7,811 nucleotides of DNA from Spirochaetales bacterium (GCA_028723145.1 JAQYFM010000207.1:1-7811); one strand, 5' to 3'. Shown: positions 1 through 7,677, counted from the stretch's first letter. Translations and numbers: made by a program. The notes: generated by a model not told the origin, from the letters alone.

Positions 1-3000
1 GAAATAAATGAGTCAATAGAGAGAGAAGCTCTAGTAATACCAAGGAGAATTGGTCTTGCAACAGCTGGCTGACCACCTTCCTTAATAGTTCTTTCGTTCT
101 CTTCTAAGAACTTATGCTTATCAACTTGCTGCTGGAAAATGAACTTTGTATCACCAACATCAAGAATCTGAACCTTTCTAAGCATCTGACGGATAATGAT
201 ACCAAGGTGCTTATCATTGATATCTACACCCTGCTGTCTATATACCTGCTGTACTTCATCAACCAAGAAGGACTGGAGTGCATTTTCACCAAGGATATTA
301 AGAATATCATGTGGATCCTTTGCTCCATCACAAAGAGGTTCAGCAGCAACAACTGTATCTCCATCACGTACTAAGATGTTTGATCCCATTGGTACAACGT
401 GCTTGAATACCTTACCAAACGCATCTTTAACGTTGATAATTCTCTTACCCTTTGCAACAGCACCAATTTCAACAGTACCAGAAACCTGAGCAAGAACTGC
501 TGGATCTTTTGGCTTTCTAGCTTCGAAGAGTTCACCAACACGTGGAAGACCACCGGTGATATCCTTTGTCTTAAGAGAAGCCTTTGAGAGCTTAGCGAGA
601 ACAGTACCAACACCAATATCAGAACCTTCCTCAACTTGGAGGTAAGCGCCACCTGGGAGTGAGTATGTTACATCTGAGCCATCAGCTGTTCTGATAACCA
701 TTCTTGGCTGGAGGTTTTCAAGGTTGTGTTCAGTAATCTTTCTCTCAACGTTACCTGTTTCTTCGTTAACTTCGTTAATGAGTGTTGAACCTTCCTTGAT
801 ATCTGCAAAGAGAACAGTACCTGCAACTTCAGAGATAATTGGTTCACTGAATGGGTCGAACTCTACGATTGCATCACCAACATTAACAATCTGGCCTTCT
901 GTTACGCATAAGAATGAACCTGGAGCAACCTTGTGCTCAACTGGGTTACCCATGATGAATACTCTTCCACTATTTTCTTCAATGATACCATTGAATGCTG
1001 ATGTGCATACAATGCCATCCTTCTTATATAGTTCAGAACCCTTAGCAACAAGAGAACCAGGAAGAGCAATGAGCTCATCGTATAGACCAGTAATTTCCTG
1101 AAGTACACGTGAAATTTCGATAGCACCCTTTCTTGGGAAAATCTTTCTACCGTCTAAATCACTTGTAATTGTTAAGCCAGAGATCTTACCTACGATAACA
1201 AGGTGGTCAAATGTAAGCTTGTTAGCTTCACTTGATGCTGTAGCTGTACCACCAACGTGGAATGTTCTCATGGTAAGCTGTGTACCAGGCTGACCAATTG
1301 ACTGTGCTGCAATTGTACCAACTGCTTCACCAATATCTACTGGGCGGTTATTTGCGAGGTTTCTACCATAACACTTAGCACAAACACCATATTTAGCTTC
1401 ACATGTTAATACAGTTCTAAGATAAACTCTCTCGATTCCTGCATCTTCAATCTTCTTAGCAGTCTCATCGTCGATTTCAACGTTAGCCTTTGCAAGAACA
1501 ACTGGCTTACCGTTTTCATCACGAAGGAATGGGTGTACTACATCATCTACTGGGCAACGACCTGTAATTCTGTCTGCAAGGTGTTCAATAATTTCATCAC
1601 CTTCCTTGATTGCAGAACGCCAAATACCGTTGATTGTATGACAATCGTCAATATTAACAACAACGTCTTGAGAAATATCTACAAGTCTTCTTGTAAGGTA
1701 ACCAGCTTCAGCGGTCTTAAGAGCTGTATCTGAAAGACCCTTACGAGCACCGTTTGTTGAGATGAAGAACTCGATGATTGAAAGACCTTCCTTGAAGTTT
1801 GACTTAATAGGGAACTCAATGATATCACCACTAGGACGAGCCATGAGACCACGCATTGCACCAAGCTGTCTAATCTGAGTCTTACTACCTCTCGCACCAG
1901 ATACAGCCATGAGATAGAGTGGGTTAAATCCATTCTGGCTCTTTTCAAGCTGATCCATAAGAGCATCAGTAAGTTCATCATTTGTCTTAGACCAAAGACC
2001 AATTACACGGTTGTATCTTTCTTCCTGTGTAATCTGACCAGAACGATACTGGCTGATAATCTGAGACTGTTCTTCATTAGCCTTTGTAACAAGCTCTTGC
2101 TTTACATCTGGTACAATCATGTCTGAAAGACCGATTGTTGCACCAAATAATGTAGCATACTTATATCCGACATCCTTAATTGAATCGAGAAGTTCGATAG
2201 CAACAGATGCCTTATTATTCTTAATTGTTGAACCAATTACCTTCTTAAGCTGCTTATCACCAAGTAAGTAGTTCTGGAATGGAACACCTTCAGGAAGAGC
2301 TGCATTAAAGAGGATTCTACCTGGAGTTGTATCAAACCAAGTTTTACCATCACTGATTACTGAGTTACCATCTTTGTCAATGATTTCAAGTCCCTTCTTG
2401 AAACGGAACTTAATCTTTGCATTATAACTTACTGCATTTTGGTCAATTGCAGCTTCAATTTCAGCGATGTTGTTATAGTGGTGACCCTCTCCATGTGCGC
2501 CTGGCATTTCCTTTGTTAAATAGAAGATACCAAGTACCATATCCTGGTGAGGAGCAACAATTGGTTTACCGTTTGCTGGGTCAAGAAGGTTTGTAGCAGA
2601 GAGCATGAGTGTCCAACACTCGAGCTGAGCAGCTTGAGTGAGAGGTACGTGAATAGCCATCTGGTCACCATCGAAGTCAGCGTTAAATGCCTGACATACG
2701 AGTGGGTGAAGCTTAAGTGCCTTACCATCAACAAGTACTGGTTCGAAGGCCTGAATACCAAGACGGTGGAGTGTAGGAGCACGGTTAAGCATTACTGGGT
2801 GCTCTTTTACAACTTCATCAAGGATAGACCATACCTCTGGTGCTTCACTTTCAACAAGAGTTTTTGCTCTCTTAATGTTGAGTGCAACATCAGTTTGTAC
2901 TAAGCGGCGCATGATAAATGGCTTATAAAGCTCAAGTGCCATTTTAGATGGAACACCACACTGGTGGATTCTAAGCTCTGGTCCTACTACGATTACAGAA

Positions 3001-4025
3001 CGTCCTGAATAGTCTACACGCTTACCAAGGAGGTTCTGACGGAATCTACCCTGCTTACCCTTAAGCATATCAGAGAGAGATTTAAGAGGACGATTTGAAG
3101 CGCCCTTTACAACCTTCTTTCTCTTAGAGTTATCAAATAGAGCATCGACAGCTTCCTGAAGCATTCTCTTTTCGTTTCTGATGATAATATCAGGAGCATG
3201 AAGAGTGATAAGGCGCTGAAGACGGTTATTTCTGTTAATAACTCTTCTATAAAGATCGTTAAGGTCTGATGTTGCAAATCTACCACCATCGAGCTGAACC
3301 ATAGGTCTTAAATCTGGTGGAATAACTGGAATTACAGTAAGAATCATCCACTCAGGACGGTTACCTGAATCTCTGAAATCTTCACAAACCTTAATTCTCT
3401 TTAAAAGTCTTGCATCCTTAGTATCCTTTTTCTCCTTCATCTGAGCTCTGAGCTCTTCAGAAAGAGCATAAAGGTCAAGGTTGGCAAGAAGTGTTCTGAT
3501 AGCATCAGCACCCATTCCTGCCTTGAAAGCATCTTCACCGTACTTATCAACAGCCTCTGAGTACTCTTCTTCACTCAAAAGCTGCTTTTCCTTAAGTTCA
3601 GTGTCACCTGGATCTGTGACAACGTACTTTTCATAGTAAAGTACGCTCTGAAGATTGCTCTTTGAAATATCAAGTAAGAGAGACATTCTAGAAGGAACAC
3701 TTCTATAGTACCAAATATGTGATACTGGAGAAGCGAGATTGATATGTCCCATTCTCTCTCTTCTTACCTTTGTATTTGTTACTTCTACACCACAGCGGTC
3801 ACAAACCATACCCTTATAACGGATACTTTTGAACTTACCGCAGTAGCATTCCCACTCTTTTGTGGTACCAAAGATTCTCTCACAGAAGAGACCATCTTTT
3901 TCCGGACGGAGTGTACGATAGTTAATTGTTTCTGGCTTTTTTACTTCGCCGTATGACCAAGCTCTGATCTGTTCCGGGGAAGCTAGTCTGATCTGTATGC
4001 TGTCAAAATCCTGAATTTCTTTCAT
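1..4025 (-). CDS. rpoC: DNA-directed RNA polymerase subunit beta' (3' end cut off by window edge)
   Basis: Beta' is the subunit of core RNA polymerase that carries the catalytic Mg and forms the clamp, working with beta, two alphas, omega and sigma. The frame is open from the ATG at 4025 to the window edge (1341 full codons) with no internal stop or frameshift. Landmarks read directly: N-terminal zinc ribbon Cys60/62/75/78 (CYCGK...CDRCGVE); LLGKRVDYSGRS near 332-343; NRAPTLHRLG from about 414; catalytic NADFDGD with Asp450, 452 and 454; bridge helix starting near ARKG 760; second zinc site Cys824, 875, 882 and 885; trigger loop QLTMRTFH with Met919 and His923; KDITGGLPR at about 1154; and ITRASLSIDSFI at the edge. 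About 215 residues are inserted in the trigger loop, which places it with E. coli/spirochaete-type rather than Bacillus-type beta'. By comparison with E. coli (1407 residues), roughly 70-80 residues are missing. The start was chosen as the second ATG of ATGATG because it lies 5 bases from AGGAGG. It follows rpoB after 9 bases, so it is co-transcribed. Confidence 0.98.
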   Translation of the reverse strand, partial: MKEIQDFDSIQIRLASPEQIRAWSYGEVKKPETINYRTLRPEKDGLFCERIFGTTKEWECYCGKFKSIRYKGMVCDRCGVEVTNTKVRRERMGHINLASPVSHIWYYRSVPSRMSLLLDISKSNLQSVLYYEKYVVTDPGDTELKEKQLLSEEEYSEAVDKYGEDAFKAGMGADAIRTLLANLDLYALSEELRAQMKEKKDTKDARLLKRIKVCEDFRDSGNRPEWMILTVIPVIPPDLRPMVQLDGGRFATSDLNDLYRRVINRNNRLQRLITLHAPDIIIRNEKRMLQEAVDALFDNSKRKKVVKGASNRPLKSLSDMLKGKQGRFRQNLLGKRVDYSGRSVIVVGPELRIHQCGVPSKMALELYKPFIMRRLVQTDVALNIKRAKTLVESEAPEVWSILDEVVKEHPVMLNRAPTLHRLGIQAFEPVLVDGKALKLHPLVCQAFNADFDGDQMAIHVPLTQAAQLECWTLMLSATNLLDPANGKPIVAPHQDMVLGIFYLTKEMPGAHGEGHHYNNIAEIEAAIDQNAVSYNAKIKFRFKKGLEIIDKDGNSVISDGKTWFDTTPGRILFNAALPEGVPFQNYLLGDKQLKKVIGSTIKNNKASVAIELLDSIKDVGYKYATLFGATIGLSDMIVPDVKQELVTKANEEQSQIISQYRSGQITQEERYNRVIGLWSKTNDELTDALMDQLEKSQNGFNPLYLMAVSGARGSKTQIRQLGAMRGLMARPSGDIIEFPIKSNFKEGLSIIEFFISTNGARKGLSDTALKTAEAGYLTRRLVDISQDVVVNIDDCHTINGIWRSAIKEGDEIIEHLADRITGRCPVDDVVHPFLRDENGKPVVLAKANVEIDDETAKKIEDAGIERVYLRTVLTCEAKYGVCAKCYGRNLANNRPVDIGEAVGTIAAQSIGQPGTQLTMRTFHVGGTATASSEANKLTFDHLVIVGKISGLTITSDLDGRKIFPRKGAIEISRVLQEITGLYDELIALPGSLVAKGSELYKKDGIVCTSAFNGIIEENSGRVFIMGNPVEHKVAPGSFLCVTEGQIVNVGDAIVEFDPFSEPIISEVAGTVLFADIKEGSTLINEVNEETGNVERKITEHNLENLQPRMVIRTADGSDVTYSLPGGAYLQVEEGSDIGVGTVLAKLSKASLKTKDITGGLPRVGELFEARKPKDPAVLAQVSGTVEIGAVAKGKRIINVKDAFGKVFKHVVPMGSNILVRDGDTVVAAEPLCDGAKDPHDILNILGENALQSFLVDEVQQVYRQQGVDINDKHLGIIIRQMLRKVQILDVGDTKFIFQQQVDKHKFLEENERTIKEGGQPAVARPILLGITRASLSIDSFI
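582..1238 (-). other. Coding segment for SI3-like insertion in the beta' trigger loop
   Basis: This part of rpoC encodes roughly residues 930-1148, between the trigger-loop N-terminal arm (QLTMRTFHVGG, 916-926) and its C-terminal continuation (KDITGGLPR, from about 1154). About 236 residues separate Met919 from Asp1155. From memory, the gap is about 200 in E. coli, where the 188-residue SI3 lies, and only about 20 in Bacillus. The segment contains beta-rich, glycine-punctuated stretches such as GTVLFADIKEGSTL and GGAYLQVEEGSDIGVGTVLAKL. These resemble the sandwich-barrel hybrid motif repeats of SI3 domains. Boundaries are approximate, and the fold is inferred from position and sequence character. 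Confidence 0.8.
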
Positions 4026-4030
4026 CATAT

Positions 4031-4036
4031 CCTCCT
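4031..4036 (-). promoter_or_regulatory. rpoC ribosome-binding site overlapping the rpoB stop codon
   Basis: On the minus strand AGGAGG (4036 to 4031) is a perfect Shine-Dalgarno core. Its first two bases are the last two bases of the rpoB TAG stop (4037-4035). It is followed by ATATGATG. The ATG at 4028 is only 2 bases from the core, whereas the ATG at 4025 is 5 bases away, so 4025 is the likely start. The overlap suggests that ribosomes finishing beta re-initiate on beta', which would help equal production of the two subunits. Confidence 0.85.
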
Positions 4037-7000
4037 AGATGGATCCCTTTTCCTTCTTGTCGAGAAGTTCTTCCTCACGCTCTGTAAGTGGAACCTGTCT
4101 ACCGTTTGAATCATATACGCTCATATCAAGAGCAAGACCTCTAATTTCCTGAACGAGAACGTTGAATGCCTCAGGCATACCTGCGTTCTGTGCTGGCTCA
4201 CCCTTTACAATTGACTCATAAATCTTAACTCTTCCGTTCATATCATCGGACTTGATTGTTAAGAGTTCCTGTAGAGTGTTAGCAGCACCATATGCTTCAA
4301 GTGCCCATACTTCCATTTCTCCAAGTCTCTGACCACCGAACTGAGCTTTACCACCAAGAGGCTGCTGAGTAACGAGTGAGTAAGGACCTGTTGAACGAGC
4401 GTGCATCTTGTCATCAACAAGGTGGTGTAGTTTGAGGTAGTAGATATAACCACAGAATACTGGGTTAACAAAAGGAACACCTGTTCTACCATCCATAAGC
4501 TTAGTCTTACTTGTTACAGGAAGACCTGCTTCTCTCATCTTATCCTCGATCTGTTGCATTGAAGCTGACTGGAATACAGGAGATGAATACCATTCATCAA
4601 GTTTAACTGCTGCCCAACCAAGCTGAGTTTCCATGAGCTGACCGATGTTCATTCGTGATGGTACACCGAGTGGGTTAAGACATACATCGAGTGGAGTACC
4701 ATCTTCCATGTATGGCATATCCTCTTCAGGGAGAATTCTTGAAACGACACCCTTATTTCCGTGACGACCAGCCATCTTATCGCCCTGAGTAAGCTTTCTC
4801 TTAATAGCAATAAGAACAGTTACTGTTTCATCTACTCCTGGTGGAAGTTCATCCTTATCACTCTTCTTCATTCTATGAATGTCGATGACAGTACCTTCTG
4901 TTCCATGTGGAACCTTTAATGAAGTATCTCTTACTTCTTTAGCCTTTTCACCGAAGATTGAGTTAAGAAGCTTAAACTCTGGAGTTGTATCAGATTCACT
5001 CTTTGGTGTTACCTTACCAACCAAGATACTACCTGGACGAACATATGTACCAACTGTAACGATACCTTCACTATCGAGATTAGCAACTGCTCTCTCACTT
5101 GTGTTAGGGATATCACGAGTAAGTCTTTCTGGTCCGAGTTTAGTTTCACGAATATCGATAGAGAACTCTTTAATATGGATAGATGTATAAATATCCTCTC
5201 TAACAACACGTTCACTGATTAATACAGCATCCTCGTAGTTGTAACCATTCCATGGAACGAATCCAACAAGAATGTTTCTACCAAGTGCAAGCTCACCGTT
5301 TTGAGTTGCAGGACCATCAGCAAGAACTGTACCCTTTTCTACCTTCTGACCGACAGAAACGATAGTCTTCTGATTTAAACATGTATCGTTGTTTGTTCTT
5401 TCGAACTTATGGATACGATATGTATCAATTTCGCCTTCGATATCGCACTCTTGGCTGTTAACTCTAATTTTAATTTCAGTTGCTGAAGCATAAATTACTT
5501 CACCACCTCTCTTAGCCTTAACAAGAACACCAGAGTCATATGCTGACTTACCTTCCATACCTGTACCAACACGTGGAGCCTCTGGGAATACAAGAGGAAC
5601 TGCCTGACGCTGCATGTTTGAACCCATGAGAGCACGGTTAGCATCGTCGTGTTCAAGGAATGGAATAAGTGATGCTGCAACAGAAATTACCTGCTTTGGA
5701 GATACGTCCATGAATTGTACATCTTTTGGATCACGTGTTGAGTAATCACCCTGGTGACGTACTGGAACTTCCTTATCGATGAAGTTACCATCTTTATCAA
5801 CTTTAGCAGATGCCTGTGCAATGTAGTATTTCTCTTCATCGTTTGCATCTAAGTAGCATACTGTCTTTGTTGCAATACCATTTTCGACTTTACGATATGG
5901 TGTCTCTAAGAAGCCATATTCGTTAATTCTTGTATAGTTAGCAAGAGATACAATAAGACCGATGTTTGGACCTTCAGGTGTTTCGATAGGACACATTCTA
6001 CCATAGTGAGTATAGTGTACATCACGAACTTCGAAGCCTGCGCGGTCTCTTGAAAGACCACCTGGACCAAGAGCATTAAGTCTTCTCTTATGTGTAAGCT
6101 CTGCAAGAGGGTTAACCTGATCCATGAACTGTGAAAGCTGGGATGAACCGAAGAATTCCTTAATTGCAGCAACAATTGGCTTAATTGAAATTACTTCCTG
6201 AGGCTTTACAGATGATTCATTTTCAAGGTTCATTCTCTCACGTGCAATTCTCTCCATTCTTGAGAATGCAGCATTGAGCTGTGTTTGTAAAAGTTCACCA
6301 ACTGATCTTACACGTCTATTACCGAGGTGGTCGATATCATCAACGTTAGCTTCTCTGTTATATACCTTAATTAAGAAGCCCATTGTGTTAACAATATCCT
6401 GTGGTGTAAGAACTGTTAAATCTGTGTTCATCTCTTCATCTGGAGATGCAAACTTTTTATAGAACTTATAACGACCAACCTTACCAAGGTCATATCTCTT
6501 TTCAGAGAAGAACATCTCTGGAAGATCTCTTTCAGCTCTCTCCATAGCAATCATTTCGCCTGGCATGAGAACCTGGTAAATTACAGATAAATATTCTTCC
6601 TTAGAAGGTTCGTCTTCACCCTCACTTGTATACTTTGTTGATTCGTATTCAAGACAGTTAAGGATAATCTCAGAGTGGAGAGTATCCTCACTCTTCATAT
6701 CAACTACATCAACAGATGTAATACCACAGTTAATGAGGTTATCGATTTCGTGTGGGTGGAGCATATCACCGGCACGAACAATCTTCTTCTCTTCACCGTC
6801 AATGAGAGCATAGATATCTTTATAGGAATAGCGGTTTTCAGCTTCCTCTCTATTTTCACTACTTAAAGCGATAGTTTCGCTCTTATAGAATGCGCTTACA
6901 ATCTTTTCACGTGTATCAACACCGATTGCTCTTAAGAAAAGAGTACCAAGAATACGCTTCTTTCTATCGATTTTAGCGCAGATGATGTTCTTCTTCTCAT

Positions 7001-7541
7001 CAATTTCAAACTCAAGCCATGAGCCACGATATGGGATGATTCTAGAAGAATAAACACCTTTTTCTACCTGGAAAATAACACCAGGAGAACGGTGGATCTG
7101 AGAAACAACGACTCTTTCAGCACCATTGATAATAAATGTGCCTCTTTCAGTCATAATTGGGATATCACCAAAGAATATCTCCTTTTCTCTAATTTCTCCG
7201 TTCTTAAGTTCAAGGTTAATTCTAGCCTTGACTGGTACACAATATGAACGGCCCTTCTTCTTACACTCATCCTCAGTATACTTAATACCGTCAAAATCGA
7301 GTGTATAGCCATCGTAGCCCAAAGTCATTTCTCCATTAGGACTCACGATAGGGAATGTATTTCTGAATACTGCTTCAAGACCAAATCTTGGATCAGGCTC
7401 TGCACCTTCCTTAAGTTTATCCAGTTGCAGGAATCTCTCATAACTGTCTAACTGAACTCCGATAAGGTTTGGCAGTTCACAAACTTCCTGGAAATCGGAA
7501 CCAATATATTTACGTTCAATGACTTTGCCTCTGGCAACCAT
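4035..7541 (-). CDS. rpoB: DNA-directed RNA polymerase subunit beta
   Basis: Complete beta subunit of core RNA polymerase (1168 residues). It forms one side of the active-site cleft and the rifampicin pocket. Landmarks read directly: N-terminal CELPNLIGVQLDSYERF; RGSWLEFEID near 172-181; a variable, partly acidic segment at about 205-325; Rif cluster I at 465-491 (GSSQLSQFMDQVNPLAELTH, then KRRLNAL); PIETPEGPNIGLI at 518-530; EHDDANRALMGSNMQRQAVPL from 630; GDKMAGRHGNKG with active-centre lysines 922 and 930; and near the C-terminus LHHLVDDKMHARSTG and GGKAQFGGQRLGEMEVWALEA. It is close to Bacillus in length (about 1193) and lacks the bulk of the E. coli insertions (1342). The ATG at 7541 is preferred because GGAGGG lies 7 bases upstream. 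A longer frame opening with TTG at 7556 would put the start inside that ribosome-binding site. Asn489 replaces the usual rifampicin-pocket serine. The TAG stop at 4037-4035 overlaps the rpoC ribosome-binding site. Confidence 0.99.
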   Translation of the reverse strand: MVARGKVIERKYIGSDFQEVCELPNLIGVQLDSYERFLQLDKLKEGAEPDPRFGLEAVFRNTFPIVSPNGEMTLGYDGYTLDFDGIKYTEDECKKKGRSYCVPVKARINLELKNGEIREKEIFFGDIPIMTERGTFIINGAERVVVSQIHRSPGVIFQVEKGVYSSRIIPYRGSWLEFEIDEKKNIICAKIDRKKRILGTLFLRAIGVDTREKIVSAFYKSETIALSSENREEAENRYSYKDIYALIDGEEKKIVRAGDMLHPHEIDNLINCGITSVDVVDMKSEDTLHSEIILNCLEYESTKYTSEGEDEPSKEEYLSVIYQVLMPGEMIAMERAERDLPEMFFSEKRYDLGKVGRYKFYKKFASPDEEMNTDLTVLTPQDIVNTMGFLIKVYNREANVDDIDHLGNRRVRSVGELLQTQLNAAFSRMERIARERMNLENESSVKPQEVISIKPIVAAIKEFFGSSQLSQFMDQVNPLAELTHKRRLNALGPGGLSRDRAGFEVRDVHYTHYGRMCPIETPEGPNIGLIVSLANYTRINEYGFLETPYRKVENGIATKTVCYLDANDEEKYYIAQASAKVDKDGNFIDKEVPVRHQGDYSTRDPKDVQFMDVSPKQVISVAASLIPFLEHDDANRALMGSNMQRQAVPLVFPEAPRVGTGMEGKSAYDSGVLVKAKRGGEVIYASATEIKIRVNSQECDIEGEIDTYRIHKFERTNNDTCLNQKTIVSVGQKVEKGTVLADGPATQNGELALGRNILVGFVPWNGYNYEDAVLISERVVREDIYTSIHIKEFSIDIRETKLGPERLTRDIPNTSERAVANLDSEGIVTVGTYVRPGSILVGKVTPKSESDTTPEFKLLNSIFGEKAKEVRDTSLKVPHGTEGTVIDIHRMKKSDKDELPPGVDETVTVLIAIKRKLTQGDKMAGRHGNKGVVSRILPEEDMPYMEDGTPLDVCLNPLGVPSRMNIGQLMETQLGWAAVKLDEWYSSPVFQSASMQQIEDKMREAGLPVTSKTKLMDGRTGVPFVNPVFCGYIYYLKLHHLVDDKMHARSTGPYSLVTQQPLGGKAQFGGQRLGEMEVWALEAYGAANTLQELLTIKSDDMNGRVKIYESIVKGEPAQNAGMPEAFNVLVQEIRGLALDMSVYDSNGRQVPLTEREEELLDKKEKGSI
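6069..6149 (-). other. Rifampicin-resistance cluster I coding segment with Asn at the Ser531 position
   Basis: Codons 465-491 of rpoB correspond to E. coli beta 507-533 with an offset of 42. Asp474 (E. coli 516) and His484 (526) keep the sensitive-type residues. Residue 489 is encoded by AAT (Asn) where E. coli has Ser531. Val476 and Ala480 stand at the positions of Asn518 and Ser522. Asn at 531 has been described as the natural state in treponemes and Borrelia and is associated with intrinsic rifampicin resistance. Resistance of this organism is inferred. Confidence 0.85.
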
Positions 7542-7548
7542 CAATGTA

Positions 7549-7554
7549 CCCTCC
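7549..7554 (-). promoter_or_regulatory. rpoB ribosome-binding site
   Basis: GGAGGG on the minus strand (7554 to 7549) is 7 bases upstream of the ATG at 7541. It decides the start of rpoB: the in-frame TTG at 7556 overlaps the site itself and the TTG at 7544 is only 4 bases from it. The site begins directly after the U6 run of the upstream hairpin, so transcription or folding events there could affect ribosome access. Confidence 0.85.
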
Positions 7555-7576
7555 AAAAAATGGTGGAAAAACCACC
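7555..7576 (-). terminator. Short intrinsic terminator-like hairpin (probable attenuator) before rpoB
   Basis: The transcript reads GGUGG (7576-7572), a U5 loop, CCACC (7566-7562), one A, then U6 (7560-7555). This has the form of an intrinsic terminator, but the stem is only 5 base pairs, so partial read-through is expected. Full termination would prevent rpoB expression unless another promoter existed, and none is convincing. A role as an attenuator lowering rpoBC relative to rplL is therefore inferred. The rplL-rpoB spacer of E. coli is known to contain an attenuator and an RNase III site, but the sequences are not obviously alike. Confidence 0.6.
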
Positions 7577-7606
7577 TTAAAATAACTGTTTATAAAAGAC
7601 AGATTA

Positions 7607-7636
7607 TGCCACCAAGGGTATTTCCCCCCGATGGCA
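7607..7636 (-). other. Stable RNA hairpin in the rplL-rpoB spacer
   Basis: The transcript segment 7636-7625 (UGCCAUCGGGGG) pairs with 7618-7607 (CCCUUGGUGGCA). This gives 12 base pairs including three G-U wobbles, closed by a six-base GAAAUA loop. No U run follows directly (UAAUCUGUC), so it is not a standard terminator. It may be an RNA processing site, a pause structure or an mRNA stabiliser. Its 3' arm contains UGGUGG, which could instead pair with CCACCA of the next hairpin. Confidence 0.6.
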
Positions 7637-7645
7637 CCTCCAGTA

Positions 7646-7666
7646 GAGGCTCAAAAATAGAGCCTC
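7646..7666 (-). other. Perfect 7-bp hairpin just after rplL
   Basis: GAGGCUC (7666-7660) and GAGCCUC (7652-7646) form a perfect 7-base-pair stem around a UAUUUUU loop, 11 bases after the rplL stop codon. There is no downstream U run, so termination is unlikely. Protection of the rplL 3' end, or processing that separates rplL from rpoB mRNA, is possible. The 5' arm contains most of a GGAGG motif (7667-7663). Confidence 0.55.
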
Positions 7667-7677
7667 CATTAGGATAA

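Noticed and set aside
196..1101. Plus-strand open frames of up to 125 codons opposite rpoC
   Set aside because: They lie wholly antisense to conserved rpoC coding sequence, have no convincing ribosome-binding sites and resemble no known proteins. They are explained by the codon composition of the opposite strand.
2547..2903. 118-codon plus-strand open frame opposite the rpoC catalytic region
   Set aside because: It is antisense to the NADFDGD and NRAPTLHRLG coding region, where the beta' protein fully constrains the sequence. Its product is low-complexity and Cys/Trp-rich, as expected of a shadow frame.
1..4025. Suspicion of a frameshifted rpoC, since no complete beta' frame closes in the window
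   Set aside because: The frame beginning at 4025 stays open with conserved motifs in order through to ITRASLSIDSFI at the left edge. It does not close simply because the stop codon lies outside the window.
4026..4028. First ATG of the ATGATG pair as the rpoC start
   Set aside because: It is only 2 bases from the AGGAGG core. The second ATG, at 4025, has a normal 5-base spacing.
4879..5190. 103-codon plus-strand open frame opposite rpoB
   Set aside because: It is a shadow of conserved rpoB sequence, with no start signals and no recognisable product.
7589..7615. Possible internal promoter for rpoB on the minus strand (TTGGTG, 15-base spacer, TATAAA)
   Set aside because: The -35 match is weak, the spacer is shorter than the usual 16-18 bases, and the proposed -35 lies in the stable spacer hairpin. 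AT-rich spacers give such matches by chance. A 5'-end mapping experiment could reopen the question.
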